DNA of 37,988 bases from Xylophilus ampelinus (GCF_003217575.1 NZ_QJTC01000028.1:1-37988), one strand, 5' to 3'; numbered from the stretch's first letter, positions 11,292 through 22,791 are shown. A program made the numbers and translations. Notes: generated by a model not told the origin, from the sequence alone.

Positions 11292-11720
11292 GGGATGCTC
11301 CTGCTTAGAGCGTGTTATGCACTTCGACGTACCCGCGAAAGCCGGGGAGAGGCCCGGCGGCGAGGCGCAGGACGCGCCGCGGTATGGATACCGCAAGCGC
11401 ACTGCAACGCGGTGGCCGGGCCTCTGCCCGGCTTTCCCGAAGGGCGGGTTCCGCAAGCAGGCGCTCGCGGCGTTGCGGCCCTTGCCCAGTCACGAGCCTC
11501 GGGCGGCGGCCCGCGGGACCCACGCGGATACATCGCTTGGTAGCGAAAAGGAGCCGGCATTGTGCAGGACGCCGGCGCGGGCGACTGTCGTGCGCGGCTC
11601 CCGCGCGCATGCGACGCCCACCTACACGGCCGGCGAAACCCCCGTGCAAAATTGGTATCGCCTCTGCATCCGGGCCGGCCCGCCCGCGCTGCAGTTCTTC
11701 TGACACTGCCGGAGACGCCC
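11292..11720. other. 429-bp spacer between divergent genes, rich in palindromes
   Basis: No credible gene; the frames here have no family features. It holds palindromic repeat copy 2 (11338-11435) and a second, weaker palindrome at about 11442-11487 (CCGCAA 11451-11456 with TTGCGG 11473-11478, GGGC with GCCC outside). The remaining part should contain the promoter of the sugar dehydrogenase-like gene, but I see no convincing -35/-10 pair. GGAG lies 6 nt before that gene's ATG at 11721. Confidence 0.5.
11338..11435. repeat. palindromic repeat element, copy 2
   Basis: Arms 11338-11358 and 11415-11435 are reverse complements over 21 nt with a single mismatch (AAAGCCGGGGAGAGGCCCGG on the left). 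The inner part has GGCGAGGCGC, a small hairpin CGGTAT-GG-ATACCG (11380-11393), CAAGCGC and GCAACG. This follows the layout of copies 1 and 3, but with different arm sequence and a more diverged core. Confidence 0.75.
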
Positions 11721-13067
11721 ATGACCCGTTTTTCCCCCTCCTTGCCCGTGCGCGCCGTGGCCATCGCCGCCCTCCCCCTGCTGCTGACCGCCTGCGGCGA
11801 CAATGCGCTACTGCCTGAAAGCGCCGGTATCGGCCCTAACCCGACGCTGCCTGAACCCCGCGCCTCGATGATCCCGACGCTGCATATCGCGCCCGCCAAG
11901 GGCTGGCCGGCAGGTGCCGCACCCGCCCCGGTGGCCGGCACCACGGTCAGCCGCTTCGGTAGCGGACTGCAGCATCCGCGCTGGGTCTACGTGCTGCCCA
12001 ACGGCGACGTGCTGGTCGCCGAGAGCGACTCGCCGCCGAAGCCCGAGGGCGCCAGCAAGGGCGGGCCAAAGGCCTGGATACAGGGCCTGGTGATGAAGAA
12101 GGCCGGTTCCAAGACGCCGAGCGCCGACCGCATCAGCCTGCTGCGCGACACCGACGGCGACGGCGTCGCCGAAACCAAGACGGTGTTCCTCGAAAACCTG
12201 GTGTCGCCCTACGGCATGGCGCTGGTCGGCAACGAACTCTTCGTCGCCAACGCCGATGCGCTGGTGAAATTTCCCTACCAGGAAGGCGCGACGAAGATCA
12301 CCGCGCCGGCGGTGAAGGTGACCGACCTGCCCGCGGGCATCAACCACCACTGGACCAAGAACGTCATCGCCAGCAAGGACGGCGCCAAGCTCTACGTGAC
12401 GGTCGGCTCCAACAGCAACGTCGGCGAGAACGGCATGGAGGCCGAGGAAGGCCGGGCCGCCATCTGGGAAGTCGACCGCGCCTCGGGCGCCAAGCGCCTG
12501 TTCGCCTCGGGCCTGCGCAACCCGAACGGCATGGGCTGGGAGCCGACCACCGGCGCTCTCTGGACGGTGGTCAACGAGCGCGACGAGATCGGCAGCGACC
12601 TGGTACCCGACTACCTCACCTCGGTGCAGGACGGTGCCTTCTACGGCTGGCCCTACAGTTACTTCGGCCAGCATGTCGACACCCGCATCCAGCCGCAGAA
12701 GCCCGAGCTGGTCGCCAAGGCGGTGGTGCCCGAGTACGCGCTCGGCAGCCATGTCGCGCCGCTCGGCATGGTGTTTGCCGAAGGCAGCCAGCTGCCGCCG
12801 GCATTCGGCAGCGGCGCGTTCGTGGGCCTGCACGGTTCCTGGAACCGCAAGCCCCGTAGCGGCTACAAGGTGATCTTCGTGCCGTTCGCCGACGGCAAGC
12901 CGTCGGGCCGGCCGGTCGACGTTCTGACCGGCTTCGTCAACGGCGACGGCGATGCCCAGGGCCGGCCGGTCGGCGTGGCGATCGACAAGCGCGGCGCGCT
13001 GCTGGTCGCCGACGACGTGGGCAACATGGTGTGGCGGGTCGCCGGCACGGCGCAGACGAAGCCCTGA
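11721..13067 (+). CDS. PQQ-dependent sugar dehydrogenase-like lipoprotein (sorbosone dehydrogenase family)
   Basis: 448 residues from the ATG at 11721 (GGAG 6 nt upstream). A lipoprotein signal is present: a basic N-terminus, a hydrophobic stretch, then the lipobox LLTAC with Cys25, so the protein is probably anchored on the periplasmic side. The body is a six-bladed beta-propeller of the GDH/sorbosone type: [97 protein letters not shown] and [15 protein letters not shown]. The H, R and N-E-R residues match the PQQ and Ca2+ site blocks of the family. The true substrate is unknown. It is flanked by an upstream repeat-rich spacer and a 127-bp gap to the ABC transporter. Confidence 0.9.
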   Translation: MTRFSPSLPVRAVAIAALPLLLTACGDNALLPESAGIGPNPTLPEPRASMIPTLHIAPAKGWPAGAAPAPVAGTTVSRFGSGLQHPRWVYVLPNGDVLVAESDSPPKPEGASKGGPKAWIQGLVMKKAGSKTPSADRISLLRDTDGDGVAETKTVFLENLVSPYGMALVGNELFVANADALVKFPYQEGATKITAPAVKVTDLPAGINHHWTKNVIASKDGAKLYVTVGSNSNVGENGMEAEEGRAAIWEVDRASGAKRLFASGLRNPNGMGWEPTTGALWTVVNERDEIGSDLVPDYLTSVQDGAFYGWPYSYFGQHVDTRIQPQKPELVAKAVVPEYALGSHVAPLGMVFAEGSQLPPAFGSGAFVGLHGSWNRKPRSGYKVIFVPFADGKPSGRPVDVLTGFVNGDGDAQGRPVGVAIDKRGALLVADDVGNMVWRVAGTAQTKP

Positions 13068-13194
13068 GGCTCCACGCAGACAGCCCATCGCAGGCCGCAC
13101 TCGACGTGCCCGGAAGGGGCGGGTTCTAATCTCCGGCTAAGTTTTCCGCCACGCCCGGCGGCACACTCGACTGCCCGATACCCCTGGAGCCCGC

Positions 13195-14961
13195 GTGACC
13201 ACCCTCGCCGTACCGAAGCCCTCCACTTGGTCGCTGATCCGACCGTACTGGACGTCCCACGAACGCTGGTCGGCGCGGGGTCTGCTCCTGCTGATCGTGG
13301 CGATGAACATGGCCATCGTCTACATCAACGTTCGGCTCAACAGCTGGAGCGCCGCGTTCTACGACGCATTGCAAGGCAAGGACACCGCGCATTTCGGTCC
13401 GCTGCTGCTGACTTTCACCGCTCTGGCGCTGGGCTACATCGTGCTGGCGGTGTACTCGCTCTACTTCAAGCAGATGCTCGGGTTCCGCTGGCGGCGCTGG
13501 CTCACCGGCGACTACCTGCGCAGCTGGCTGCGCGGCGACGCGTTCTACCGGATCGAGCGTGACCGGCTCGCCGACAACCCCGACCAGCGTATCGCGGACG
13601 ACCTGCAGGCCCTGGCGACAACCACGCTGGCGCTGTCGCTGGACCTGCTGTCCACCATCGTCACGCTCGTGTCCTTCGTCTTCATCCTCTGGTCCCTGGC
13701 GGGGCCGCTGGTGATGCATTTCGGCGGCAGTACCTTCACCCTGCCCGGTTACATGGTCTGGGCGGCGGCGGCCTATGCGGTGGTGGGGTCGTTGGCGATG
13801 CAGGCATTCGGCCGGCCGCTGGTGGCGGTCAACTACCGGCAGCAGCAGGTCGAGGCCAACTTCCGATTCGGCCTGGTGCGGGTGCGCGAGAACGCCGAGC
13901 CGATCGCGCTCTACGACGGCGCACGGACCGAAGAGGCGCATGCCGCCGGCCTGTTCGACCAGATCCGCCGCAACTGGGACATGGTGATGCGCTACACCAA
14001 GCGGCTGACGCTGGTGAGCGCGGTATATGCGCAGATCGCGGTCGTGCTTCCGCTGGCGCTGGCCGCGCCCCGATACTTCGCCGGGGCCTTCAGCTTCGGT
14101 GTACTGATGCAGGTGGGCCGCGCCTTCGGCACGGTGAGCGATGCGATGTCTTGGTTCATCAGCAGCTACGCGACATTGGCCGAATGGCGCGCCACGGTGA
14201 ACCGGCTGCGGGAGTTCCGCGGGCTGCTCGACGCCGGCCTGGCGACCGCGCCGCTCGCGACGCCAGCGACCGGTATCGTGCGGGAAGCATTGCCGGACGA
14301 TGCCGCAGGCGACGCTGTCCTGCAGACCCGCGGCCTCACGCTCGGATTGCCGAACGGTAGCCCGGTGCTCCGGGTGCCGGACCTGCGGATAGACGGTGGC
14401 CAGCGCTGGTTGATAAGCGGCCCGTCCGGCAGCGGCAAAAGCACCCTGCTGCGCGCGCTGGCCGGGCTGTGGAACTTCGGCAGCGGCAGTATTTGCACAC
14501 GGCCCGATGTGGGGGTGCTGTTCGTGTCGCAGCGCAGCTACCTGCCGCTGGGACGGCTGCGCGATGCGCTCGCCTATCCCGACACCGCCGATCGGCACAG
14601 CGTCGCGGCCTGCACCGAGGCACTGCAGGCGGTCGGCCTGGGCGCGTTCGCCGACGCGCTCGACGAGGACGCCCCGTGGACCCAGCGCCTGTCGCCCGGC
14701 GAACAGCAGCGTCTGGCCTTCGCGCGCGTGTTGCTGCAACACCCCGCGTTGCTGGTGCTGGACGAGGCGACCAGCTCGCTCGACACCGCGGCCGAGGCCG
14801 ACCTCTACGCGCTGATACTGGAGCGGCTGCCTGGCCTGACCCTGGTCAGCATCGCCCACCGGGCCTCGCTGGAGGTTTTCCACGACCACGCCCTGGCGCT
14901 GGGCAGGTCCGCTGATCCTGCCGATGCGACGGCGGAGGTGCCGGCGCCCGCCCCGGCCTGA
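13195..14961 (+). CDS. ABC transporter, fused permease and ATPase (YddA/SbmA-BacA type)
   Basis: 588 residues from a GTG at 13195 in GCCCGCGTGACC. The N-terminal ~330 residues form a membrane domain of the SbmA/BacA_ABCD family (pfam ABC_membrane_2): YINVRLNSWSAAFYDALQ, FRWRRWLTGDYLRSWL and the hallmark NPDQRIADDL. The ATPase domain follows, with Walker A GPSGSGKST near residue 409, signature LSPGEQQRLAFARVLL, Walker B LLVLDEATSSLD and the switch SIAHR. Members import peptides, vitamin B12-like compounds or very-long-chain acyl groups; the substrate here is not visible. It stands alone and ends at a GC-rich hairpin shared with typA. Confidence 0.92.
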   Translation: MTTLAVPKPSTWSLIRPYWTSHERWSARGLLLLIVAMNMAIVYINVRLNSWSAAFYDALQGKDTAHFGPLLLTFTALALGYIVLAVYSLYFKQMLGFRWRRWLTGDYLRSWLRGDAFYRIERDRLADNPDQRIADDLQALATTTLALSLDLLSTIVTLVSFVFILWSLAGPLVMHFGGSTFTLPGYMVWAAAAYAVVGSLAMQAFGRPLVAVNYRQQQVEANFRFGLVRVRENAEPIALYDGARTEEAHAAGLFDQIRRNWDMVMRYTKRLTLVSAVYAQIAVVLPLALAAPRYFAGAFSFGVLMQVGRAFGTVSDAMSWFISSYATLAEWRATVNRLREFRGLLDAGLATAPLATPATGIVREALPDDAAGDAVLQTRGLTLGLPNGSPVLRVPDLRIDGGQRWLISGPSGSGKSTLLRALAGLWNFGSGSICTRPDVGVLFVSQRSYLPLGRLRDALAYPDTADRHSVAACTEALQAVGLGAFADALDEDAPWTQRLSPGEQQRLAFARVLLQHPALLVLDEATSSLDTAAEADLYALILERLPGLTLVSIAHRASLEVFHDHALALGRSADPADATAEVPAPAPA

Positions 14962-14963
14962 AG

Positions 14964-15002
14964 CACAACAGCCGCCCGGTCGTGAAACGGGGCGGCTGTG
15001 TG
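14964..15002. terminator. GC-rich hairpin between convergent ABC transporter and typA
   Basis: ACAGCCGCCC and GGGCGGCTGT form a long stem with a 12-nt loop 3 nt after the transporter stop. There is no T-run on either strand, so a factor-assisted or weak bidirectional terminator is more likely than a classical intrinsic one. The rest of the gap to 15084 shows nothing. Confidence 0.5.
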
Positions 15003-15084
15003 AACGGGGATGTGGCCCGGGCCGCCGGGTCTTGCGCCATCGGCACGTCGCGGAGGGTCGGAGCCACCCGGCGTGGCGCGCGCC

Positions 15085-16908
15085 TCAGCGGCCGGCGCGC
15101 TTGCGTTCGCTTTCCTTCAGGTAGCGCTTGCGCAGGCGAACGCTTTTGGGCGTGATCTCGACCAGCTCGTCGTCCTCGATGAACTCGACACCGTACTCCA
15201 GGGTCAGCTCAATCGGCGGCGTGATCTTGATCGCGTCTTCCTTGCCCGACACTCGGAAGTTGGTCAGCTGCTTGGTCCGCGTGGCGTTCACCACCAAGTC
15301 GTTGTCGCGGCTGTGGATGCCGACGATCATGCCTTCGTACACCGGATCGTTGGCACGCACGAACATGCGGCCGCGGTCGTCCAGCTTGCCCAGGGCATAG
15401 GTGAAGATTTCGCCGTCGTCCATCGAGATCAGCACGCCGTTCTTGCGGCCACCGATGTCGCCCTTGTGGGCTTCGTAGCTGTCGAAGATGTTGCTGATCA
15501 GGCCCGAGCCGCGGGTCAGGTTCAGGAACTCGTTGGTGAAGCCGATCAGGCCCCGCGCCGGAATACGGTACTCCAGCCGGACACGGCCACGGCCGTCCGG
15601 CTCCATGTTGACCAGCTCGCCCTTGCGCTCGCCGAGGGCCTGCATCACGCCGCCCTGGTGCTGCTCTTCGATGTCGGCGGTCACCAGTTCGATCGGTTCC
15701 TGCTTCTCGCCGTCGACGTCCTTCATCACCACGCGCGGCTTGGAGACGGCCAGCTCGTAGCCTTCGCGGCGCATGTTCTCCAGCAGGATGGTCAAGTGCA
15801 GTTCGCCCCGGCCCATCACTTCGAAGATGCCTTCCTCGTCGGTTTCCTTGACGCGCAGCGCCACGTTGTGCTGCAGCTCTTTCTGCAGGCGATCCCAGAT
15901 CTGGCGGCTGGTGACGAACTTGCCTTCGCGGCCGGCCAGCGGGCTGGTGTTGACGCAGAAGTTCATCGTCAGCGTCGGCTCGTCGACCTTGAGCATCGGC
16001 AGCGGAGCCGGCCTGGCCGGGTCGGTGATGGTCACGCCGATGCCGATGTCGGGGATGCCGTTGATCAGCACGATGTCGCCCGGGCCGGCTTCGGTCACCT
16101 GCACGCGGTCGAGGCCGCGGAAGGTGAGCACTTGGTTGACGCGGCCCTTGACAGCCTTGCCGTCTTCGCCTTCCATCACCACCACGTCCATCATCGGCTT
16201 GATCGTGCCGGCACTGATGCGGCCCACGCCGATGCGGCCGACGAAGGTGGAGAAGTCGAGTGCCGAGATCTGCAGCTGCAGCGGTGCGGCCGGATCGCCC
16301 TTCTGCGGCGGAACATGCTTGAGCACCGTGTTGAACAGGGCCGACATGTCGGGGCCCCACTGTTCGCCGGGCGCGCCCTCTTCCAGCGAGGTCCAGCCGT
16401 TGATGCCCGAGGCGTATACCACCGGGAAGTCGAGCTGCTCGTCGTTGGCACCCAGCTTGTCGAACAAGTCGAAAGCGGCGTTGACGACCTTGTCGGGATT
16501 GGCGCCCGGCTTGTCGACCTTGTTGACCACCACGATCGGCTTAAGACCCAGGGCCAGCGCCTTCTTGGTCACGAAGCGCGTCTGCGGCATCGGGCCTTCC
16601 TGCGCATCGATCAGCAGCACCACGCCGTCGACCATCGACAGCGCACGTTCCACCTCGCCGCCGAAGTCGGCGTGGCCCGGGGTGTCGACGATGTTGATGT
16701 GGGTGCCTTCCCAGCTCACGGCGCAGTTCTTGGCCAGGATGGTGATGCCCCGCTCGCGTTCGATGGCGTTGTTGTCCATCACCGTGTCGACCACTTTTTC
16801 GTGTTCGGCGAAGGTGCCCGACTGGCGCAGCAGCTGGTCCACCATGGTGGTCTTGCCATGGTCCACGTGGGCGATGATGGCGATATTACGGATTTGCTTG
16901 GTCGTCAT
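15085..16908 (-). CDS. typA: ribosome-associated GTPase TypA/BipA
   Basis: A translational GTPase of the EF-G family that acts on ribosome assembly and stress adaptation. 607 residues: G1 AHVDHGKTT at 13-21, switch [13 protein letters not shown]3 DTPGHADF, G4 NKVDKPGA, domain II, the EF-G-like domains III/V ([19 protein letters not shown]) and the TypA-specific C-terminal domain ([16 protein letters not shown]...). The ATG at 16908 overlaps the truB TGA (ATGA), with GAGGAA about 7 nt before it, so translation is coupled. It is the last gene of the rimP-nusA-infB-rbfA-truB-typA series. Confidence 0.97.
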   Translation of the reverse strand: MTTKQIRNIAIIAHVDHGKTTMVDQLLRQSGTFAEHEKVVDTVMDNNAIERERGITILAKNCAVSWEGTHINIVDTPGHADFGGEVERALSMVDGVVLLIDAQEGPMPQTRFVTKKALALGLKPIVVVNKVDKPGANPDKVVNAAFDLFDKLGANDEQLDFPVVYASGINGWTSLEEGAPGEQWGPDMSALFNTVLKHVPPQKGDPAAPLQLQISALDFSTFVGRIGVGRISAGTIKPMMDVVVMEGEDGKAVKGRVNQVLTFRGLDRVQVTEAGPGDIVLINGIPDIGIGVTITDPARPAPLPMLKVDEPTLTMNFCVNTSPLAGREGKFVTSRQIWDRLQKELQHNVALRVKETDEEGIFEVMGRGELHLTILLENMRREGYELAVSKPRVVMKDVDGEKQEPIELVTADIEEQHQGGVMQALGERKGELVNMEPDGRGRVRLEYRIPARGLIGFTNEFLNLTRGSGLISNIFDSYEAHKGDIGGRKNGVLISMDDGEIFTYALGKLDDRGRMFVRANDPVYEGMIVGIHSRDNDLVVNATRTKQLTNFRVSGKEDAIKITPPIELTLEYGVEFIEDDELVEITPKSVRLRKRYLKESERKRAGR

Positions 16909-17903
16909 ACGTTTGCTTCCTCGATGCCTTGGGCCGTGTTCGCGGCGTGTGGCGTACTTTCCTGAATCTGTTGAATTTCGATGGGGCTCAACAGCCGCCC
17001 CGGTATCAGTTCTCCGCCGCTTGCACGGGCCGTGCCCAGCAGGCCGCGGCCCTCGTCGCCGAAGACCGCCACCTGCGCGGCGTCGACCCAGCCGCCCCGG
17101 CGACGCACGCCCGACAGGAAGCGCGAGACATCGTCGCCCGCCAGCGTGACACGGTCGTGATCGGGCAGCAGCGAGTCGACCGGCAGCAGGCAGGCCGAGC
17201 GGGCGGCCTCGTCCATCGCCTCGAACGCTTGCAGCGTCACCGCCCGGTCCAGGCCGTAGTGCCCGGTGTGGGTGCGGCGCAGCAGGGTCAGATGACCGCC
17301 GCAGCCCAGCGCCTCGCCGATGTCCTCACCCAGGGTGCGGATGTAGGTGCCCTTGCTGCAGGTCACTACCAATTCTATAGCGGGTAGTCCTTGCGGATCA
17401 ACGGCCAGCGCCGCATTCAGTGCATGGATCTCCACCGCACGCGCCACCCGCTCGACCTCGATGCCCTGGCGGGCGTATTCGTACAGCGGCTTGCCGTCGC
17501 GCTTCAACGCGCTGTGCATCGGCGGCACCTGCAGGATAGGGCCGGTGAAGCGGCGCACCACTTGGGGCAGCAGGCGCTCCACCTCGGCCATGTCCACCGG
17601 CCGCTCCTGTACTACTTCGCCTTCCGCATCTCCGGTGACGGTGCGGACGCCGAGTCGCACCGTCGCGCGGTAGGTCTTGGCGGCATCGAGCTGCATCTGG
17701 CTGAACTTGGTCGCCGCACCGAAACACAGCGGCAGCACGCCGCTGGCCAACGGGTCGAGGGTGCCCGTATGCCCGGCCTTTTCGGCGCGCAGTAGCCACT
17801 TCGCCTTCTGCAAGGCGTCGTTGCTGGAGAAACCCAGCGGCTTGTCGAACAACAGCACCCCGTGCACAGGGCGCCGCTGCACCCGTGTGCATGGCGCATG
17901 CAT
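16905..17903 (-). CDS. truB: tRNA pseudouridine(55) synthase
   Basis: TruB makes pseudouridine 55 in the T-loop of tRNAs. 332 residues from the ATG at 17903, which lies 2 nt after the rbfA stop. [20 protein letters not shown] and the catalytic-Asp motif [12 protein letters not shown] (Asp50) are diagnostic; YRATVRLG, the [10 protein letters not shown] block, [14 protein letters not shown] and a C-terminal PUA-like domain follow. The open frame continues upstream through rbfA, but only the part from 17903 is family-like. A 17-nt AT-rich motif at 17365-17381 encodes AIELVV. The TGA overlaps the typA ATG. Confidence 0.96.
   Translation of the reverse strand: MHAPCTRVQRRPVHGVLLFDKPLGFSSNDALQKAKWLLRAEKAGHTGTLDPLASGVLPLCFGAATKFSQMQLDAAKTYRATVRLGVRTVTGDAEGEVVQERPVDMAEVERLLPQVVRRFTGPILQVPPMHSALKRDGKPLYEYARQGIEVERVARAVEIHALNAALAVDPQGLPAIELVVTCSKGTYIRTLGEDIGEALGCGGHLTLLRRTHTGHYGLDRAVTLQAFEAMDEAARSACLLPVDSLLPDHDRVTLAGDDVSRFLSGVRRRGGWVDAAQVAVFGDEGRGLLGTARASGGELIPGRLLSPIEIQQIQESTPHAANTAQGIEEANV
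17365..17381 (-). repeat. 17-nt AT-rich motif, site 2
   Basis: GCTATAGAATTGGTAGT on the coding strand of truB, encoding AIELVV; the last base differs from the consensus. Confidence 0.55.
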
Positions 17904-17905
17904 CG

Positions 17906-18277
17906 TCAGTCGTCCTTGGCACGTGAGGCGACAGCCTGCGCGATCAAAGCGTTCATGTCGGCCGCCCGCTCGGTGGTCCGGTCGAACTGGAAATGCAGGG
18001 TCGGGACGGTATGGATGTGGAGGCGCTTGAACAAGCCGTTGCGCAGGAAACCCGCGGCCTGGTTGAGCGCCAGTTCGCACTCGTCGGGCTTGCCCACCAG
18101 CACGCTGAAGAACACCTTCGCGTGTGCGTAGTCGGGCGTGACCTCCACCGCCTGAAGGGTGACCATGCCCACCCGCGGGTCCTTCAACTCGCGGGCGATC
18201 AGTTCCGTCAGATCCCGCTGGATCTGGTCGGCCACCTTGAACCCCCGGTTGGGCGTCGCTGATTTTCTTTTCACCAT
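17906..18277 (-). CDS. rbfA: ribosome-binding factor A
   Basis: RbfA helps 30S subunit maturation, near the 5' end of 16S rRNA, and cold adaptation. 123 residues, the typical size, with a KH-like fold: [28 protein letters not shown], the [17 protein letters not shown] strand and [21 protein letters not shown]. The start ATG at 18277 follows palindromic repeat copy 3, which fills the gap to infB. truB begins 2 nt after its stop. Confidence 0.96.
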   Translation of the reverse strand: MVKRKSATPNRGFKVADQIQRDLTELIARELKDPRVGMVTLQAVEVTPDYAHAKVFFSVLVGKPDECELALNQAAGFLRNGLFKRLHIHTVPTLHFQFDRTTERAADMNALIAQAVASRAKDD

Positions 18278-18300
18278 GTCGTGTGATCAGGCACAAGCGT

Positions 18301-18393
18301 CGAGAGACCGGGCCCGGTGCAAGGCGCGCCGCCGCAGACAGTACTTCACGTACGGCCAGGCGGCTGCAACGCGGCACCGGGTCTGGTATCTCG
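18301..18393. repeat. palindromic repeat element, copy 3 (fills the infB-rbfA spacer)
   Basis: Arms 18301-18320 and 18374-18393 are complementary at 17 of 20 positions, and two of the three mismatches would be G-U pairs in one transcript. The core CGCAGACAGTAC at 18333-18344 is identical to copy 1 (169-180). A 5-nt spacer, GTACGGCCAGGCGG and GCAACG follow. The 122-bp gap between infB and rbfA consists almost only of this element. Confidence 0.8.
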
Positions 18394-18399
18394 GCGCGC

Positions 18400-21282
18400 T
18401 TACAGAGTGCGCGCGATCTCCTTGATTTCAAAGAATTCGAGCTGGTCGTTTTCCTTGATGTCGTTGTAGTTCTTGAGCTTGATACCGCACTCGAAGCCTT
18501 CCTTGACTTCGCGCACATCGTCCTTCAAGCGCTTGACCGATTCGACATCGCCGGTATAGATGACCACGTTCTCGCGCAGCAGGCGGAAACGGCAGTTGCG
18601 CGTGACCTGGCCCGACGTGATGTACGAGCCCGCCACGGTACCGATCTTCGAGGCCACGAACACGGTGCGGATTTCCGCGGTGCCGATGATCTCTTCCTTC
18701 TGCTCAGGCGCCAGCATGCCCGACATCGCGGCCTTCAACTCGTCGACGGCGTCGTAGATGATGTTGTAGTAGTGGATATCGATCCCGCTCGTCTCGGCCG
18801 CCTTGCGGGCACCCGAGTCGGCGCGCACGTTGAAGCCGATGACGACGGCCTTCGATGCGATGGCAAGATTGATGTCGGATTCGCTGATGCCGCCCACGCC
18901 GCTGTACACCAGCTGGACACGCACTTCCGCAGTCGAAAGTTTGAGCAGCGACTGCCCCAGTGCTTCCTGCGAACCCTGCACGTCGGCCTTGATGATGATC
19001 GGCAGCGTCTTGACTTCGCCGGCGCTCAGGTCGGAGAACATGTTCTCGAGCTTGGCGGCCTGCTGCTTGGCCAGCTTGGTGTTGCGGAACTTGCCGGCGC
19101 GGTAGGTCGCGATTTCGCGGGCCCGGCGTTCGTCCGGCAGCACCATGAATTCGTCGCCCGCCTGCGGCACTTCGGTCAGGCCCTGGATCTCCACCGGAAT
19201 GGAAGGACCGGCCGTCTTGGCCGTCTTTCCGTCCTCGTCGATCATGGCGCGAACGCGGCCGTAGGTCGAACCCGCCAGCACGATATCGCCGGTCTTGAGC
19301 GTACCGGACTGCACCAGCACCGTCGCGACCGGACCGCGGCCCTTGTCGAGCTGGGCTTCGATGACCAGGCCCTTGGCGGCGGCATCGACCGGCGCCTTGA
19401 GTTCCAGCACTTCGGCCTGCAACAGCACCTGCTCGAGCAGTTCGTCGATGCCCTGGCCGGTCTTGGCCGAGACGCTGACGAACGGCGAACTGCCGCCGTA
19501 TTCCTCGGGCACCACTTCCTCGACGACCAGTTCCTGCTTGACGCGTTCCGGATTGGCGCCGGGCTTGTCGATCTTGTTGACCGCGACCACGATCGGCACA
19601 CCGGCGGCCTTCGCATGCTTGATGGCTTCCCTGGTCTGGGGCATGACGCCGTCGTCGGCCGCGACCACCAGGATCACGATGTCGGTGGCCTGCGCACCAC
19701 GGGCCCGCATGGCGGTGAACGCCTCGTGGCCCGGGGTGTCCAGGAAGGACACCATGCCCCGCTCGGTTTCGACGTGGTAGGCGCCGATATGCTGCGTGAT
19801 GCCGCCGGCTTCGCCCGACGCCACCTTCGCACGCCGGATGTAGTCCAGCAGCGAGGTTTTGCCATGGTCGACGTGGCCCATGACGGTCACGACCGGCGCA
19901 CGCGGCAGGGCTTGCGCAGCGCTGTGCTGCAGGGTTTCCTCTTCGGTGAACGCTTCCGGATCGTCCAGCGCGGCCACGATCGCCTTATGGCCCAGTTCTT
20001 CCACGACGATCATCGCGGTGTCCTGGTCCAGCGGCTGGTTGATGGTGACCATCTGGCCCATCTTCATCAGCGCCTTGATCACTTCCGAGGCCTTGATCGC
20101 CATCTTGTGGGCGAGTTCGGCCACGGTGATGGTCTCGGGCACGTGGACTTCGATCGTGCGCTGCTCGGCCGGCGCCTGCTGGCCGTAATCCTCGCGGTCG
20201 CCGCCACGGTCGTTGCCGCGACGGCCGCGCGGGCCACCGCGCCAGTTGTTGCGACCGACGCCACCCGAGCTGTCGCCGCGGGTCTTGATCTCTTTCTTCT
20301 TGGCGGGGTCGCCCGCCCAGCTGGACGACAGCTTGGCGGACTTGACTTCCTTGCCGGCGCCCGCAGCGGCACCCGCGCCCGGCGCACCGGGCCGCACGCC
20401 CGTGCCGGCCACCGGCTTGTGCAGGGTCCCCTTGACACCCGGCTTGGCTTCCGCGGGCTTGACGACCGGCTTCGGCTCTTCGGGCTTCTTGGCGGCGACC
20501 AGCACCTTCTTCGGCGTTGCCATCATCGAACGGATGGCGGCAGCCTCGGCTTCGGCCTTACGGCGGCGGGCTTCCAGGTCGGTGGCGCGTGCGGCTTCCT
20601 CGGCGGCACGGGCACGCGACTCGGCTTCGGCCTTTTCGCGGGCTTCGGATTGCGCCTGGGCACGGGCCGCGGCGAATTCCGCCTGTTCCTTGCTGGCTTC
20701 CACCTTCACCGCCGTAGCTTGTTGCTTGCGGGCCTGCTCCTGAGCGGCGTAGGCGTTGGCGCGCTCTTCGGCCTCGCGCTCCTTGCGTTCGCGGTCTTCG
20801 CGCTCGCGCCGCTTCTCGCCCAGCTCCAATTCCTGCGCGCGGATCTGTTGTGCCTGGCGACGTGCCTCTTCCTCTCGGCGCTGGAGGTCGTTGTCGACCG
20901 CCTGCTGCTCCCGGCTCTCGTACGACGACTCCACCGCGGTGGGTTCTTCGATTTCGCCCTCGGACGTGCTGTCGGCCGCGTCGTCGCGCTTGATGAAGGT
21001 GCGCTTCTTGCGGACTTCCACCTGAATCGTGCGTGCCTTGCCACTGGCGTCGGCCTGCTTGATTTCGCTGGTCGACTTCTTCGTCAGCGTGATCTTCTTG
21101 CGGTCGGCGGCGACGGTGCCGTGGCTGGCCTGCAGGTACCCCAGGAGCTTCTGCTTGTCGCCTTCGGTCAAGACGTCGCTGGACGCGCCCTTGCTGACGC
21201 CGGCCGACCGCAGTTGGTCGAGCAGGGTTTCAGTGGATTTCTTGAGTTCGGTTGCGAACTCGGCTACGGTGGTGCTGGACAT
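18400..21282 (-). CDS. infB: translation initiation factor IF-2
   Basis: IF-2 is the GTPase that places initiator tRNA on the 30S subunit and joins the subunits. 960 residues, in the long form usual for beta-proteobacteria. The N-terminus [24 protein letters not shown] is the IF2_N domain, followed by a second N-domain region and a long Ala/Glu/Lys/Arg-rich helix (~120-260). A Pro/Gly-rich linker with [14 protein letters not shown] comes next, then the G domain ([32 protein letters not shown]) and domains II-IV ([21 protein letters not shown] at the end). ATG at 21282 with GGAGG 12 nt upstream. It follows nusA closely (24-bp gap). Confidence 0.98.
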   Translation of the reverse strand: MSSTTVAEFATELKKSTETLLDQLRSAGVSKGASSDVLTEGDKQKLLGYLQASHGTVAADRKKITLTKKSTSEIKQADASGKARTIQVEVRKKRTFIKRDDAADSTSEGEIEEPTAVESSYESREQQAVDNDLQRREEEARRQAQQIRAQELELGEKRREREDRERKEREAEERANAYAAQEQARKQQATAVKVEASKEQAEFAAARAQAQSEAREKAEAESRARAAEEAARATDLEARRRKAEAEAAAIRSMMATPKKVLVAAKKPEEPKPVVKPAEAKPGVKGTLHKPVAGTGVRPGAPGAGAAAGAGKEVKSAKLSSSWAGDPAKKKEIKTRGDSSGGVGRNNWRGGPRGRRGNDRGGDREDYGQQAPAEQRTIEVHVPETITVAELAHKMAIKASEVIKALMKMGQMVTINQPLDQDTAMIVVEELGHKAIVAALDDPEAFTEEETLQHSAAQALPRAPVVTVMGHVDHGKTSLLDYIRRAKVASGEAGGITQHIGAYHVETERGMVSFLDTPGHEAFTAMRARGAQATDIVILVVAADDGVMPQTREAIKHAKAAGVPIVVAVNKIDKPGANPERVKQELVVEEVVPEEYGGSSPFVSVSAKTGQGIDELLEQVLLQAEVLELKAPVDAAAKGLVIEAQLDKGRGPVATVLVQSGTLKTGDIVLAGSTYGRVRAMIDEDGKTAKTAGPSIPVEIQGLTEVPQAGDEFMVLPDERRAREIATYRAGKFRNTKLAKQQAAKLENMFSDLSAGEVKTLPIIIKADVQGSQEALGQSLLKLSTAEVRVQLVYSGVGGISESDINLAIASKAVVIGFNVRADSGARKAAETSGIDIHYYNIIYDAVDELKAAMSGMLAPEQKEEIIGTAEIRTVFVASKIGTVAGSYITSGQVTRNCRFRLLRENVVIYTGDVESVKRLKDDVREVKEGFECGIKLKNYNDIKENDQLEFFEIKEIARTL

Positions 21283-21306
21283 ATTGGGTACGGGCCTCCA
21301 TGATCT

Positions 21307-22791
21307 CTACTCTTGACCGGCGAACCAGTGTTCGCGGGCCTTCAGGATCAATTCCTTGGCTTCATCGGCAGACTGGCCGGTGATATCAGTGAGTTCGTCG
21401 ATCGCCAGGTCGGCAAGGTCGTCGCGGGTGTTGATGTTCGCTTCGGCCAGCTTGGCGATCACGTCCGGCGTCAGGCCGGCCAGATCGCGCAGGTCCTGTG
21501 ACACGCCCTCGACGCTTTCTTCGCGGGCAATCTCCATGGTCAGCAGCGCATCCTTGGCCCGCGACCGGAGTTCGTTGACCGTGTCTTCGTCGAAGCTTTC
21601 GATCTCGAGCATCTCCTGCAGCGGCACGTAGGCCACTTCTTCTAGGCTGGTGAAACCCTCGTTGATCAGGATGTCGGCGATTTCCTCGTCGACATCGAGC
21701 TTTTCCATGAACAGCTTGCGGCCCGCATCCGTCTCGGTCGCCAACTTCTGGGCCGATTCGGCGGCGTCCATGATGTTGATCTTCCAGCCGGTGAGGTCGG
21801 AGGCCAGGCGCACGTTCTGCCCGCCGCGGCCGATGGCGATCGCGAGGTTTTCCTCGTCGACCACCACGTCCATGGCGTGCTTCTCCTCGTCCACCACGAT
21901 GGAGGACACGTTGGCCGGCGCCAGCGCGCCGATCACGAACTGGGCCGGATCCTCGCTCCACAGCACGATGTCGACACGTTCGCCGGCGAGTTCGTTGGTC
22001 ACCGCGTTGACGCGGGTACCGCGCACGCCGACGCAGGTGCCGATCGGGTCGACACGCTTGTCGTGCGAAAGCACGGCGATCTTGGCGCGGCTGCCGGAAT
22101 CCCGGGCGCACGACTTGATCTCCAGCAGGCCCTGCTCGATCTCGGGCACTTCCTGGCGGAACAGCTCGATCATGAACTCGGGCGCCGAGCGCGACAGGAT
22201 GATCGGTGCGCCGCGCAGCGTCAGGTCGACCTCCATGATCATGGCCCGCACACGGTCGCCGTTTCGCAGATTTTCCTTGGCGATCATCTCGCCGCGGCGC
22301 AGGCGGCCTTCGACCCGGCCGGCCTCGACGATGATGTCGCCCTTGTCCATGCGCTTGACGGTGCCGACGAAGATCTTGTCGCCGCGCGACATGAAGTCGT
22401 TGAGCAGCATCTCGCGCTCGGCGTCGCGGATCTTCTGCAGGATGACCTGCTTGGCGGCCATCGCGCCGATGCGGCCGATCGGCACCGAATCGACGGCTTC
22501 CTCGATGTACTCGTCGACCTCGATGTCGGCCATCTCGTCCCTGGCCTCGAACAGCAGGATCTCCTGCTCGGGCAGCTGCAGGCCCGCCTCGTCGGGCACC
22601 ACGTGCCAGCGGCGGAAGGTCTCGTACACGCCGGTGTCGCGATCGATCGCGACGCGGATGTCCACTTCGCCCGGGTAGAGCTTCTTGGTCGCCTGCGCCA
22701 GCGCGGACTCCACGGCGCCGAAAACGACGTCGCGCTCCACGTTCTTCTCGCGCGAGATGGCCTCGACCAGCATCAACAGTTCGCGATTCAT
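21307..22791 (-). CDS. nusA: transcription termination/antitermination protein NusA
   Basis: NusA binds RNA polymerase and controls pausing, termination and antitermination. 494 residues: an N-terminal RNAP-binding domain ([34 protein letters not shown]), an S1 domain ([20 protein letters not shown]), two KH domains ([30 protein letters not shown]-like [22 protein letters not shown]) and two C-terminal acidic repeats ([31 protein letters not shown]) as in E. coli. AGGAG lies about 10 nt before the ATG. The 100-bp gap to rimP contains a hairpin (CCCGG-AAAT-CCGGG, extended by GGCGG/CCGCC, 22821-22849) that could influence expression. Confidence 0.98.
   Translation of the reverse strand: MNRELLMLVEAISREKNVERDVVFGAVESALAQATKKLYPGEVDIRVAIDRDTGVYETFRRWHVVPDEAGLQLPEQEILLFEARDEMADIEVDEYIEEAVDSVPIGRIGAMAAKQVILQKIRDAEREMLLNDFMSRGDKIFVGTVKRMDKGDIIVEAGRVEGRLRRGEMIAKENLRNGDRVRAMIMEVDLTLRGAPIILSRSAPEFMIELFRQEVPEIEQGLLEIKSCARDSGSRAKIAVLSHDKRVDPIGTCVGVRGTRVNAVTNELAGERVDIVLWSEDPAQFVIGALAPANVSSIVVDEEKHAMDVVVDEENLAIAIGRGGQNVRLASDLTGWKINIMDAAESAQKLATETDAGRKLFMEKLDVDEEIADILINEGFTSLEEVAYVPLQEMLEIESFDEDTVNELRSRAKDALLTMEIAREESVEGVSQDLRDLAGLTPDVIAKLAEANINTRDDLADLAIDELTDITGQSADEAKELILKAREHWFAGQE

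Noticed and set aside
10197-11543. 448-codon plus-strand frame opposite the hydratase-like gene
   Set aside because: It overlaps the clear crotonase-family gene and palindrome copy 2, and shows no recognisable domain.
18283-21303. 1006-codon plus-strand frame opposite infB
   Set aside because: A shadow of the GC-rich codon bias of infB, with His/Asp/Arg-rich meaningless sequence; infB is certain on the other strand.
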